Below, piece by piece: positions 12,501 through 25,262 of a stretch of DNA of 64,000 bases. The stretch lies in assembly GCF_910591885.1 (NCBI RefSeq), contig NC_063276.1:6758001-6822000 (forward strand), written 5' to 3'. Made by a program: the position numbers and the translations under genes. The notes under the pieces are model-generated. The model was not told the origin of the DNA, did not search any database, and saw nothing but the letters and a program-made list of their open reading frames with translations. Positions within the stretch are counted from its first letter, which is position 1, and every line of letters starts with the position of its first letter. Origin of the DNA: Bombus terrestris (Eukaryota; Arthropoda; Insecta; Hymenoptera; Apidae).

Positions 12501-15500
12501 CTCTTGAAAAACAGAGAACCTATTCTCACGAATTTATCTACCGCAAGGAGATAGCATAAATAATCATAAACTCTACGGTAAACTTTAGAAGGTAGTATTT
12601 GTAATCGTTATTTTTCTCTGTATTTCAATTTATGTAGTTCATTATTTTGCAGACATTATTCATAGTAGAAGCACCTGATATATCTTGCGAAAGCGACTTA
12701 ATAATGAATTACTTGTTAAAATACAGTAAAAAGAAAATCTTCTGTCGATAAATTCACCAGTTTTGTTTTCTCGGTTTCATTACTCGAGTATACGATAGTG
12801 TTTAACTACACAGAAAAGAAATCATTTGCATCGTTTAAAAAGAAACCACGCCTCTGTCAGTTTTTCCTGGTCGAGTGTCCGCTCTATTAGCGACAATTAA
12901 AAATGGTGAAACGACCAGCATAGGCATCGAAAATGGCTAATTATCATGTTAATTGCGTTTCGTCGAGGTGCACCGTGTTAAATCGGTATGCAAAGGGACG
13001 CGTGACTAAAGCAAGACGCGGATGAAACCGGGAGTTTCGTGCAGCAGGTGATAAATAGCGAAAACACGATAAGGCGCAACGAAAACAAGGGGGAAGCTTC
13101 GCAATTAAAATTCAGTAACTCGCTTACCGGAGTACACGTCTCGATTGTAGTAGTATCCATTTAATACGATAAAGCCAGCGCCGCTTTACACCGAGTACAA
13201 ATCACCTCGCAATCACAGCTTTCAATTGCTTCTACGCGGAACGATGAAGTGTTACGACTACCAGGCTAGATTCAAATTAATAGTGTATTTTGTGGCCCTT
13301 GTTAATGATCGCCCACGCCATTCAATCGTTAGTCGTCCTTTCATATTTAACGGTCTCTACATATACACGTCTATCCTCGTAAGTATTAGGACACTTATAC
13401 ATAGAGAGATAAATGGCAGAAACAATTAGAGAATTATTAAAAGCTTCAACGATTGGAGATTACAGAGGAAAAATACGATGGCTTATCATATTTTCCCTTG
13501 TGGTCTTCAATTATTATCCGCTTTAAAACTTACAAAGATAGGGCAGATTATACGGTTTGAACATACGTGAGGGATCTATATATTCAGTGTTTAATATTTA
13601 TACCGATTATTTCATCTTATATAAAACTAGGAGATGTCGAACGTAATTTTACATTTGCAGTAAACAAGATATTTTTTCGGTTCATTTACATCTGTTTTCG
13701 CGACCTCTCAACTGATTGGTGATCGGTTAAATTGAAAAACTGGAATCGCGAACCTTGAACGATATTAACGCTCAATGTGAAGGGAGATTAAAGAGTTCTA
13801 GTTTGATTGTGATTTTTGTCTGTTTATTGGAAGTGTTTAGTATAAATGTGAGAGTATGAAACATTTAATCGTATCTTATTCTCTAAGCGCCTGGTGTTTA
13901 TATTCTAAGTATCGGTTTAGGGGATATTCTTTCGTCAACGTTTACTGCGAGGTTGGAATCTATGTTTGTCAAATCATGTGACTGTTGAACTACCGTAGGC
14001 TTCTCGCGTAGGCTTCAAGTGGTGCGTCTTGTGCATACCTGGTCGAGAGTGTGTAGCGTAACGTCACATTAGCGACTTCACCCGGTTGTCTATCGTCGAA
14101 TCCCAATCTGTGGTCGAAGTTTATGACACGTCGTCTGTTATTGAGCGGATCCGTCGAGCGTTCAAAGATGCTAATTATGTTGTCGACGTGATCTGAGTTG
14201 TAATGTGCAATGTAGAAAATTTCAACTTCTGAACAAATAGCAGGTGTGCTGTCCGTATCGTTAAGTTGAGATAATCTTATATCATCAACACCTGTTATTT
14301 TTTAGAAGGAGAGTAATTTACTTACTGTCTGCCCTAGTATTTTTCTCGTACGATAATATTCCTTCCAGAACACTCGGTTCTGTTATCACTCACAACACCG
14401 TCTTGCTGTTTTCTTATCTTCCGGAGACAAACAAGCTTTCGTTGCGTCGAAAACAATGCCGCTATCGCTGGTTGCATGTAAATTTTTCTTGTACACGACA
14501 TTACCGCGTATGGTTACTCTGGCGTCTCGAAACGAACGTTTCTCTCGGGGAAAATTTTCGAGAGAGATTTCTTAAAGTTTCTGAACAACAGATAGCAGCA
14601 ATTATTATTAGAGTTATTTACGTTTGTCGCCGGTTATATCGCAGCATGAAATATTACAAGTTAAAGACGTTGGTCGAGAAGCAAGGTATAATAATATTTT
14701 TCAAATGCATTAATTAATATCAGTGAGAGGTAGCTGTTGTCCTGTTGGACAAAGATAAATCGTTCGTTTAATTGGATTCCTCTAACAATGCAGAGATGCA
14801 AGGAAGTGTAAGGGGTGAAATATTTAGCATGAGCTGCACGACTAATTAATGAAACGGGATTACGCTATAATAAACTGTGCGGCAGCAATTGTTCGGATTT
14901 AATGTACCAATCGTTACATTTTCTTTCGAACTATAATATACGTCCGTCATCGTGTTAACAATTGTTTCTTCATTGGCATGAATAATGTCTTCGTAACATT
15001 AATCAACGAATGAACTAAAATATCGTTACGTATTCTGTTCTCTTTCTGTTTGTTTGATTTGAGTGTTACTCACTGTAAAATTCAAGAACATTAGAAATAG
15101 ATCTCTGTTTGTTTCTTGATTTCTTGAGTTCATTTCTTAAGAGCAATTTGCTCGTGTAAATGTAGACGATAAACCTATGAAATTTAAAAAACAATCAAGT
15201 AACGAATTATTTTTGAAATGCCCAACAGAGTACGAAAATATATATTTAATCCCCTAAACACGTAAAATTACAGATTTCATAGAATGGAGTTAATCGTTGA
15301 ATTGTAAAATCCCTCATCGTGTTTTCTGCTTGTTATCATCGATAATATTTCAGATAAAAACTAATCGTCTTTATAATTTAATGTTCCAAATTATAATCGT
15401 CAAATACTCGTAATATTTGTCGCGGTACAAGTACGAATTACACCACTATATTTGTGGAATATTCAAAACGGTATAAAAAACTACAAATGTAAATTTTATC

Positions 15501-17640
15501 AATCTGTGAAACTGTACTCGGAGATAATGTACGGCTATAGAGAACCCTGTAAACGTTTGGGATTAGTTTCTGGCACGAATCAAATTATGTCTCTTCATCG
15601 AGCTTCTCATCTAGGAGTGTGGCAAGGCAAACAAAGCGAGCCGACCGGATAAAGAGAAAGGGAAAAGCGCGAGAGAAGAAGAGAACGATGCCCGGTGCAA
15701 AACATTTTCAGAAGCGAGGTCCCGCTCGTTAGCGGCGTGCGAATTTTATTTGCATCCTATTAAAATGCAACTTCGCTAAATACTTCCAATACTTCTGCGT
15801 TCGTGACCCGCTCGATAAAGTTGCAAGTGTTTTGCGGTCGTGAAATTAAACCTTGCGCGCGCACTTGTTCACCGATCGTAGAAAAAAATAGTCAAACAAA
15901 TACTGTAGCAACGAGATTCTAAATCTGAAACTTTTTAAATCGTAATTGTAAGCTGCGATCAAATTAGTGGAATTGCTTGAATTCGAACCGAGCGAAACAA
16001 CAGGTTTGCATCAGTAGAGTGTTCCAACTGGCTTAAAGTCGAGTGACCTGATTAGCGAGAATGGGAATAGAAATTTGAAACGGTATTTCGAGTCAAGTGA
16101 AAACGCTCACTCGCTTTCAAATAATTTGAAACGCTTTATTAAAAATTAGTATCTTCTTTTTTTTTTTTTTTTTTAACTTGAGATGCGTTTTCGAATTCGA
16201 GAACGATTAATCAAAGAATATTTCGAATAAAACGAAGGGGAGGGTTTCGAGTTCCTTGAGTTAATCAAAGTTTAAGCGTTTCTAGTTGTACAAGAACGGA
16301 ATGAAACGAGTTGTTGCATCGTTTTCCAGGCACGCATCGCTGGAAACAACCGCGAATGTTGTTGGCCGAGCTGTGGACAAGCTGTGGAGCGTTGATCATC
16401 GGCAGTTCCTTTGAACGGTGAATGCCGCTTTAATAACCAGTCAACCACGCGAAGTATTTCATTAGAGGCCGGAGATCCTGGTGGTGTTGGAGGGACAGGG
16501 ACGAAGAAGGATGGGCGTGTTGGCGTCGCGTGATACGAATCCACGAGTTTAGAGGAACCAGAAGCTTCCCTTTGACGCCGTTCTCTCGTCTGGCGAGAAA
16601 GGAAGTACGATGTAGCACGATTCCGCTACGACCAGAGGCTACGGAAAGTTTAATAAGTGTCCGCTCGCTGTGACTACTACTTACACATGTTCCGGTGTCA
16701 TCCCGTCGCCAACGGAGATTTCTATCGATGTAACTGAGCTGTCTCCTTCAAAGATAAAGGTTTCGCCTTGATCCAGGGATGCATCAGTCAAGAAGTATCT
16801 CATTCTCTGCCAGTTCGGTTATCGAACGTTTGCCAGCGGCAGTAGAACGAGGGAGATATAGTCAGACATCGACATCGCTACAGTTTCATCGACTTTGACG
16901 TATTCCAAGTGTTTAGACTCGATTCGAGTAAGTGTAGATTCTAGAACGCTGATAGATGAAATACGAGAATGACAATAACGTCGAACAGATAGAGATATAG
17001 CGACTAGAATCTAGGTTGTTAACAGAGTTACAATGGATACGACTGAAGAGACTACATAATCGCATAGACGTCTGAAGCCCGAAAACCCGTCCAGTTTTTC
17101 CACTAAAATCAAGCAAGCGGACTTCAAATGTGGCTCAACGTCAATCGTTGGTTCTCCATCGACGTGACAGTGACTTTTGGCAGAATTTCCAACGGGCGGG
17201 TCGTGATGCTCGACAGATCGGTTTACGAATCCATTGCCTCCTCAAAACAGTCTCGTGCATCCTGTTCTTTCCACTCTCTGCTGCCTCGAAGTGGAATTTA
17301 TTTCCAATCTGTATTTCCAGCCTGTAGAAAGGCGACCGGGGTGACAGCTACGTATGTACGGTCCGTAGGAACACGGAACTCGATTCGACGAAATAACACG
17401 TGGCTAGGGATCAGCAGCCGGGGATCAGCCTCACCTCTCATGAGAATAGATCTGCGAAACCTACTCTAATTCTTCCTTCGACTTGAAGTTCCATTCTTCG
17501 AAGAACGTCGATATCCTAACGACAGACAGAAATGATACTTCGACAAAATATAGTAGTATAATACAGGTGCAAAGACAAGTTAACACCAGACGATACTCTC
17601 ACAGTTGAAAGAACACAGCAACGACCTGATTCGCAGTGGT
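3584..17640. other. 14-kb stretch with no supported gene
   Basis: No exon with convincing splice sites and protein-like translation was found on either strand. Open frames of up to about 130 codons occur (for example near 6170-6550, 8090-8410 and 11840-12160), but they have no recognisable domains and overlap frames on the opposite strand, as expected by chance in CpG-rich DNA. T-runs lie at 6663-6676, 8517-8534 (interrupted) and 16157-16174. If the region at 3160-3583 is a distal first exon of the downstream gene, this is its first intron. Confidence 0.5.
16157..16174 (+). repeat. Poly-T run (18 T)
   Basis: An uninterrupted run of 18 T on the + strand, a simple mononucleotide repeat. There is no flanking duplication or retroposon body that would identify it as the tail of an inserted element. 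Confidence 0.8.
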
Positions 17641-17720
17641 TTTCGACTAATTCAGTGGCGTGCTTAAAAAGCTCTCAGTGAGAAGACAGCACGCACCGTT
17701 CGCGTGAAGTCAGTTGCAGC
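17641..17720 (+). promoter_or_regulatory. Candidate core promoter of the ADAM10-like gene
   Basis: Three arthropod initiator-like TCAGT motifs lie close together at 17652, 17675-17680 (TCAGTG) and 17710-17716 (TCAGTTG), about 490 to 550 bases ahead of the start codon at 18207. No TATA box stands at the usual distance. The block is followed by a purine- and GAGA-rich leader. The exact start site is inferred from motif and position only. Confidence 0.4.
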
Positions 17721-18206
17721 GCAAAAAGGGGGTGGAGCTGTAGAGACTATGATACCAGTTTGATAACGTGGGTCAGAGACTCGGTGCACGGTCGCGAGCA
17801 GCTACGTCCGTGTCTGGCCCGGCCAGCCGTGTTCATCCTTTTGGTAAGCAAGTCAGGTTGGTTGGACGAGAGTTCGAGGAGACTCGAAACAAGGAACGAA
17901 CGATCGAGAGAGTGGGAGAGAGAGAGAAGGTAGAAGTTGCAGACGAGGAAAGCAAGGAATACACCAGGTCAGAGAGAATGCAGAGATTATAGAGAGTCTG
18001 TACGTGTGTGTCTGGGTAAAGAAGAAGAGGGTCAACCGGGAAAGTAAGAGACAAAGAAGGAGCAAAAGGGATTCGTAGGTGGAAAAAGAGAAGAAGAGAA
18101 CAACGGACTGCAACGTGAACGTAGAAGTTAAAGAAGAGGAGGGTGCGGCGGAGGAGGAGAAAGAGGTGAGAGGACAAGCAGGCAAGTTTCCGTCTGTCCA
18201 AAGTGG
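17712..18206 (+). promoter_or_regulatory. Presumed 5' untranslated leader, purine-rich with two tiny upstream ORFs
   Basis: The leader is strongly purine-rich from about 17865 to 18180, with repeated GAGAGA words near 17903-17930 that resemble GAGA-factor sites. Two minute upstream ORFs are visible: ATG at 17749 (M-I-P-V-stop, ending 17763) and ATG at 17978 (M-Q-R-L-stop, ending 17992). Either could dampen translation of the main frame. An in-frame TAA at 18129-18131 closes the ADAM frame upstream, so the start at 18207 is the first in-frame ATG. No good acceptor lies just before 18207, so the leader is probably contiguous with exon 1. A GGTAAGC word at about 17843 could act as an internal donor. 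Confidence 0.45.
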
Positions 18207-18297
18207 ATGGGGGTGAAAATGTTCGGAGTGTTGCTGGCATGTGTCTGGCTGGTTGCCGGCTCCCCGTTACATCCCTGGCCGCTAATACCGCACAAAG
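18207..18297 (+). CDS. ADAM10: ADAM10/kuzbanian-family metalloprotease, coding exon 1 (signal peptide)
   Basis: This exon encodes residues 1-30 plus the first base of codon 31. ADAM10-type proteases are type I membrane zinc metalloproteases that shed ectodomains such as Notch and its ligands. The exon carries the secretory signal: M-G-V-K-M, a hydrophobic core F-G-V-L-L-A-C-V-W-L-V, then A-G-S-P with likely cleavage after Gly18 (Val at -3, Gly at -1). Met1 (18207) and Met5 (18219) are both in frame. Met5 has the better context (aaaATG) and gives a more compact signal, so either may be used. The donor is AAAG|GTATGT, with GT at 18298, leaving phase 1. The G completes codon GCG with exon 2 at 42479, a strong sign that the two belong together. 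The family call rests mainly on exons 2 and 3. Insects carry two paralogues, kuzbanian and kuzbanian-like; the divergent prodomain leaves it open which one this is. Confidence 0.75.
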
Positions 18298-19140
18298 GTA
18301 TGTGCCCAATCTACTAGTAATTTCTTATTACTTCTTTTTTCGTCGATGAAATAAACCCGATGATTATGAATCCACTCAACCATACGATTTTCATATCTTC
18401 GTAAGAGCGAGAGGATTATGAAGCAAATGTTCATTCGTCGAATATAGGAAATAAAGTTTCTCGTTGTATCTTTTGTATCGTTGTTGGTATTGTTGTTTAT
18501 CGTTCTATGCACGTCCGTTGATTTTTTTACATCTTGAACATACGGTCTCTCTTGCGATGCGGTTTGGTAGAACGTCGACAGTTTGTTGCAATTTTTTTTC
18601 TCTTTCTTTCCCGGTCCTTTTTCCATCGAAATTACAGGAGCCCCAACGAGAGAGCTCTGGCACTCTTTCACCCTCTTGCCCCCCAACGCTGTTGGCAGAC
18701 TGTAGTTTTACGGCTGACGCGAACACCGTAATTTAAAATACTCCGCGATAAAAGAGACGAACGATAACGGCTTAACAACAAGAACAAAAAGTTATTCCAT
18801 CTCGCAACGTTGATAATCCGATGTAGAAAAGTTGCCCGACGTTTCGTTGAAGTTCTTAACGTTGTGCTAAACGTTCTCTGTCGACTAACGATGATAGGAA
18901 ACATACTCTCTGGTCGAACCACTGTTAAAAAGAACTGTTGACTTCCTTTGTGCTTTCCTTTGTTAATCTAAACTTCGATCCCCATCAACTTTCTTCATTA
19001 AAAATACGCTCGTTAGGTTACAAAACTGACGTAGGAAGTAATAAGTGGGGAAGTTTCAGTCTTGTGGATGTATGTTCAAGTAGAATGAGGCTGCCCTTTG
19101 TCAACCATTTCCTATGCGTTACGCGTACGTAAAAGTATTT

Positions 19141-19370
19141 GTTGAACTTTTTTTACATCTATTCAGTGAAAGGGATATTATTCATACCAATGATAGAATT
19201 AATATAAATCTTCATTTTATCAAAACATTTTAAATAGAGTAAGGCTATTTATCAGCCTGACGTAATGTTGTTCTATCTACTCTAAATTGAAGCTGTTGAA
19301 CTTTTGTTCGCATTTATCCATTCAAAAGAGTAATATTAACCGTACCAATTATGGAAATAATATGGATTAC
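19141..19370 (+). repeat. Eroded tandem duplication, about 154-bp period
   Basis: Copy one (19141-19212) and copy two (19295-19370) share ordered words: GTTGAACTTTT, CAT.TATYCATTCA-like, AGAGTAATATTA/AGGGATATTATT, ACCAATKATRGAA, then AATATRRAT. Many mismatches separate them, so the duplication is old. Confidence 0.6.
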
Positions 19371-22274
19371 CCTCTTTTCTAAGACACAATAAAATTTAAA
19401 AGAAAATTTAATTTTGTCATTAACAATTGCTTGGAAGAAACATCATTGTAACGACGACAGCGATTAATACGCATTATGTTAACGATCTGGAGTAGGTAAT
19501 AGACGGTTCCATGGTTGGCAACCATCCTACAGCGGCAGACACAAAGAAAAGTAGCCACCTTTTTCCAGGCTCTTTGTATCGGTATCACCGTCCTCTCTTT
19601 TGTGTCGTCGCTTTCTTCAAGCTCCGTGGATGGAAATGAAGACACGAACCGACGGTAAATCGAGCGACGCGCACACCGGAAAGGCACGCTCGATTTCGCA
19701 AACGCGCAGCACCGACTATTACGTGGCTTTGCTCGCGTAATCGTGCTTCCATTTCGAGAATTAGTCCATCAGGATTCAACGTCGCGTGAGATCAACCGAC
19801 TCATGTCAACACCGCTATCGTTTCTTTTCGGTGCATCATTAAAACGAAAGGAAGAAGAGAGAAAGAAAAAGAGAAGAAATGTTTCTGCCTTCGTCGAAAA
19901 GAGTTGGACCCTGCTCTTTATCCGCGAAAATGACCCGTACGGATGTTTCAAACGGTAATTGGCGTAATGTCCCTCGAGTGTTCCACCTCTGGTCTGATGC
20001 TGATAGACGCAACTGGTTTTGCGAAGAGAATTCCGATCGGAGTTTTTCCGTTCTAATGAAATTAATTCGTTAAAACGACGAGAAAGTTACTCGTTGTTTC
20101 TTTCCCACTTTAGACATTCTCTGGTTGTCGAGGCTCTGCATCGATTAACGAGTTCGGGGGTAAAACTTCGCCCTCCCTTCTTATCTAAGTAATAACAGAG
20201 TAACAAAGTGAAATTAAAAGAATTTAAGAATTCGCAAGTTCGATCGATTAATTTACCAGGCGAGACTTTTAATCAAGAAGCGTTCGACGTGTCTCGGATT
20301 TCATTTCGCGCGTTGTTCCCTGTCTCGGGATTCCCACGAGGCGATGGATTTCATTGGAAATAGACGACAGAGAGCTCGTCACGTAGTCCGATAAGAGCGA
20401 TCCTCGATCAACGCCTCGGTGGTTTGTACGTAGCAGAGCGTTCGAATCGGTGATAGCGATCGCGCGTGCAAAGGCAAACGGGCCGAGACTGATAAATATT
20501 TAACCAAGCCGTAGAGACGACCGACATACAGGCTACGAGCCAAAAGAAAAATTTAATATCGGCACTCTCGTCACGGTGTGCGCGGTTGCATTACGCGAAA
20601 AATGCCGACGCAATTAGAGCAGCAAATGGAACAATTTCATTACGTCTAGCGAGCAATATATCCCCCGGCAATACGTTGCTTTTAATTTGGACAAGTCTGT
20701 CTCAAAAGAGTAACTCATGTGGCAGTGGAACACGGAAGACAAAGAGTAAAATCAAGTCTCGCTTCGCTAGCTACTTCGCCTATCTGATCCCGATTATTTG
20801 CATTATACATTTGTAACGTTGCACGGAATGGAACATTCGAATTTTCGATTAATATTCTCCAATCAAAAATTGAACATTTCGCACACTTTTCACGAATTTC
20901 GCACTGTTACATAATTAAACATCGCTGTGTTTTCTCATCGTTATTATTTACAATAATTTCTGGCTTTCCTCATTTGTTTAAAAATTGTGAAAAGTCGATT
21001 TAAAAATATGCGAATCACACGATAGCATTTTTCTTATTATCGTGTATTACTGTTCGCAAACGGGAAACAAAGAAATAGAAAAATATGTGCTTGAGCCTCT
21101 CGTATTCATTTTTGACTGTTTAATATCTAGATAATGGAAACCTGAAGCTTGTTTGAGCTACATTTTGAAGTGGAAAATAATTAGGCCATAGTCGTATGAA
21201 TGGTTGAAAGGCGAAGAGGAGTGATATTTGGCAGACAGAAAAATGAGGAAAACGTTGTGCGTTTCAACGCTGGAATGAACGATCCCCGGTGTAAAGTAAA
21301 AAAATGGAAACGAGGCAAATGTCTCTTTCAGTCGAACCTTTGTCAACGCTCCCCCAAATTTCCGTATCCATTTTTATCAAATTCAAGGGAACCACGCTGT
21401 GTTGTATCGTATCATGACATTTGCCGTTTAAAGCGTTCGTCATCCTTTATTCCTTTTCTTTTTACTTTTCCTCTATCATTATTTGTATCGTGGTTGAATC
21501 CGTTCAGATCTCATTCCCCAGTGAATTAAGCGAAATCACGCGAAATTTCACGATGAAAGCGAAACACGGGCGTGACATAGGGTGAAAGTGACTTTTATTT
21601 TGTCGAGCGATGAAATCGGAGATTTCCTGTCAATTTCGAGAGGAAAGAGTTTCATTCTCTGCTCCACACGTGATAAATGCATCGAATCGTAAATTTGATC
21701 GCGCCGTTTAACGCAATTTTATTGAATTTTACTGAAAGAAACATGTACTCGGTCAAGAAATAAAAGGAAATTCCAGCAATTCCAGTTAATTTCCTGATCG
21801 CATGGGCGAATGTTACGCGACTGTTATACGTCGATAAATTATTCTAGCTATCTATGCACCGCCATATACCTATCTCCTCATCAGCAGGAGTATCTACTTT
21901 GTATTACAAGCGACATGTTCTCGAGTGTAAACCAAACGCGGCTGCACACCGGTGATGAATAATACGCGGTGAAACTGTACACCGTATAATTGCATATTTT
22001 TGCGGCGACTAATGCACTCGTGGCTCGTGGTCGTTCGTTACGCACACTATTCGGCTACGGCGATGCGAATGTTTTATAAATTCGACTGATGACCGGCGAA
22101 TGTTTACTGGCTGAAGCACAGTGGATCGATACTCCGCCTCGTTTCATTTCCTCCATTTTATTCTTATATTCGGCTGCAATGGACAACTTTTGTAGTTGAC
22201 CTATCAACGAAATCAGAGTCGACTCGATTTTTTGATAAAAATATTTCCAAGGATGAATAAAATACGGATATTTG

Positions 22275-22520
22275 CGATATCTGACCAATCACGGCTTTAT
22301 ACCACTTAAAAACACCGCGATAATAATTTGCAGATTAGTTTCTCTAAATTTATTTCTGGTATCTATATATCGTTTGTTAATTTTCGAGAAGAAGTGAAAC
22401 GAGTGTTTCTCTGATGTCTGACCGTACCGATCAATCGCGGACTAATACCACTTAAAAATAATGCGCAATAGCAATAGAGAATTTAATTTGTCTAAACTTA
22501 CTTTTGGAATCTATCATTAA
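22275..22520 (+). repeat. Eroded tandem duplication, about 145-bp period
   Basis: Copy one (22275-22372) and copy two (22414-22520) share, in order, TCTGACC, CAATC.CGG, ATACCACTTAAAAA, GCGATAAT/GCGCAATAG, TTTAATTTGTCTAAA-like and TTTCTGGTATCTAT/TTTTGGAATCTAT. The ATACCACTTAAAAA core is identical in both copies. Confidence 0.6.
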
Positions 22521-24766
22521 TTAACCTATTCAGTAGATGAAGTTGCAAAGATTAAGAGTAAAATTTTGGTCGCAGTCCAACACCCTACGTGACCAGAATC
22601 GGGGAATCGTGTATAGTTTAACGTACATTTTGCACGCTTTTCAGAGATTGCCTTTCAAAAGCAGCTCTCGAAGAGCAGCTGTGAGATTGTTAAAAGCAAG
22701 GAGCTAGAACTGAAGACAAAGCCGAGCCCGGAGCACATCCTGTACTTTGAAATCCGAGAACCGCCTACGTAAGAAGGACGGGCAATGAGCTGGGGTTGGT
22801 TGAAAACCATAAGAAAAAATCAAGGTAACTGCTAGCGGGCAGATTATACGATCCAAAGGTAACCGTGCTGGTTAACGATGGCGTTGCCACGTTGATGGCT
22901 CCACAGAGGGAAAAGTTGCAATCGCGACGGGTAACAAGCCTGTGTAATATAAAATTGCATATTCATACTTAGCTCGAGGCGAGCCGTGAATACGTGTCGT
23001 CTTATCTGAACGATGTGCATTATCGAATTGTTTTCGCTCGAACGGGGAACAGAGGGTTGGAGCAGACCCGTGTTAAATGATGGAACGTTGATAAGGGGAA
23101 CGTGGCCTTCGTTTGACCGATTGTGCACGGGTCAAACGTTGTGGAAAGTGGAAAACAAATTGAGAGTGGAACGAGGCTTCGATTAGATCTCTCTCTTACG
23201 ACATAACGTAGAATTCATCCGGTAAGGAATACGAGAGACGATTAGCAGGAACTGTTATAACGTTGACTTAACAGCTTGTGGAAATTTAATTAGAATTTCA
23301 TTTTTGCAAACACGGATCTTTGCGTAAGGGTAAAGCTAGCCCATTTCAGAGACGTAGCTTTCACGGAAGCGAGGAGCACTGATGGTACGGTGGTTAAATC
23401 TGGCTGCACACAGGCCAGGTATTTAAAGGCCAGTGCTACAAATAAACGTTAAATTATTGTTCACTATACTTCCTACTACGGTCTTGAATAGAACCGTTAT
23501 GAAGTGCCTGTAAAGACGGTAATACGACCAAGTACCGTACTGGTCTAAGTACCATTCACTTTCGGTTACATTCACTGGATTCTTTTACATTTATTTAACG
23601 TTCGAGAAATCGTTAAACAATTCTCATTGTTAGAGTATACCGTTGGTCGATAGAAAGAAGGGTTAGAAGGAAGGGATAGAAAGTAGTATAGTGTACATTA
23701 ACATCAGACAATGGTATATTAATAAAAGTTAATTGGAAAATTTCATAATTAAAACAGTGGTATAGTTCGATTATAATAAATAGTATATCCAAGTTGTCGG
23801 TGTTGAGCGAAGGGTTGTTGAATTTCGTGTACTATAGACACGGATCGGAAAGAAACAAAGAGGGCAGCGTTATCGTGAACCGGTTGAACTGACTGAAGGG
23901 CTCTTGGTTTTTCGAAGAACCGAATCACAAGGAGGACAAGTAGAGGAGGATAGACAGAGGGGAGAGGAAGAATGTCTTGCAAGGTGGCTGCCCCTGGCAG
24001 TGCTCGCGTGGAATAAAGGGTCCTCGAAGGGCACTCGACCTCGATGTAACGACTTTGCACACGCTCGTAACTCGATATTGTGAAATCCTCTTATCGCGTG
24101 GTAGCAGCTGCAAGTGCATAAGAGCCATCGGGAACGCGAAAAGACTGTGTCGCGATTACTCGCCATTACTCGAACCCCGTGAACTCTAATTTCCCTGTTT
24201 GAATGCCAAGGAAGCGGTGACAAAACGAATACTCCTCCTTCCCCGTCTTTCCTCGTTCTCTCATCTTCAGTTTGTAAAATTTATCGGACAGAGCGAGTGA
24301 ATCTCTTTCTTTATGACCACAAATACCTTGGAAATTAATAAGTTTCTCGTTGGACGATACTCGAGATTCTCTTCTTCGCGAGCATCGATACTTGAAATTG
24401 AATACTTTTTTGCACTTTCGAAGAGGGATATCAGATCCCCTGGAATAAATAATTTATCAGCGTGGTAACCAGCATGCAAAACGAGGGTCGAACGCATAAC
24501 TCTGTGAAAAAGGGGATGAAGATGTTTTCGCTCACTACGAAGAAAAAACAAGCTCCACCTTTTAGGAGGGATCGAAAAGTTGGTCCGAAGAAGCTCTCGA
24601 GAGGATCTTAATGAGGTTCGAATGGAAGTCCTTCGTCTTCGTCTTCGAGTGGTTACTGGAATATTCTAGTGATCGTAACGAGCAGCCAGAATTCTTAGGG
24701 ATCGTCGAACGAATCCATCTCTTCGAGCATTTGACTATAAACTGTCAGATATAACGATTTTGGTCT

Positions 24767-25262
24767 CGAAAATAATTAGTACATCGATAGACAAATTATA
24801 GAGAAACTATTGTGAATTCTGTGACTGTAAAGAAGTAGTCAGGCAACGACTTCAGGTTTAACAGAAATCATGAATTATATTTGATCGTTCAGGTTGAAAA
24901 ATTAATTGGTACTTCGACAGGGAAACTGTACAGGAATTATTGTGAATTTTATGATTGTAAGAAGAAAGCGACGAGACCACGATTTCAATTTTAATCACTC
25001 GACGCTTTAATAAAAGGAAGAAGAATTTAGAATGAACAAGAAATACATAGATACTTGCAACTTTCCATTGAAACTAAGTACGTATTAATAATAGAATTTG
25101 TTAAAAATTTATTTAACGTATATAAAGTTAATATTCAAAAATATTTTACGAGAGAGAAAAATCAATTTAAGATATTAAACCCATAATACTATATTTGGTA
25201 CTTTGCCCGAGTTTCTCTCGAGATTCTATTAACGGCTTAACAGAAATTATGAATAATATTTC
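24767..25262 (+). repeat. Eroded tandem duplication with a third fragment
   Basis: Copies at about 24767-24862 and 24894-24992 share AATTA.T.GTAC.TCGA, GAAACTRT...ATTATTGTGAATT, TGAYTGTAA, GAAG, then ACGA...TTCA. The word TTAACAGAAATCATGAATTATATTT at 24858-24882 recurs with a few differences at 25238-25262, a separate partial copy. Confidence 0.55.

Noticed and set aside
17833..18309. 158-codon frame on the minus strand
   Set aside because: Opposite strand of the purine-rich leader and exon 1 of the ADAM10-like gene; compositional.
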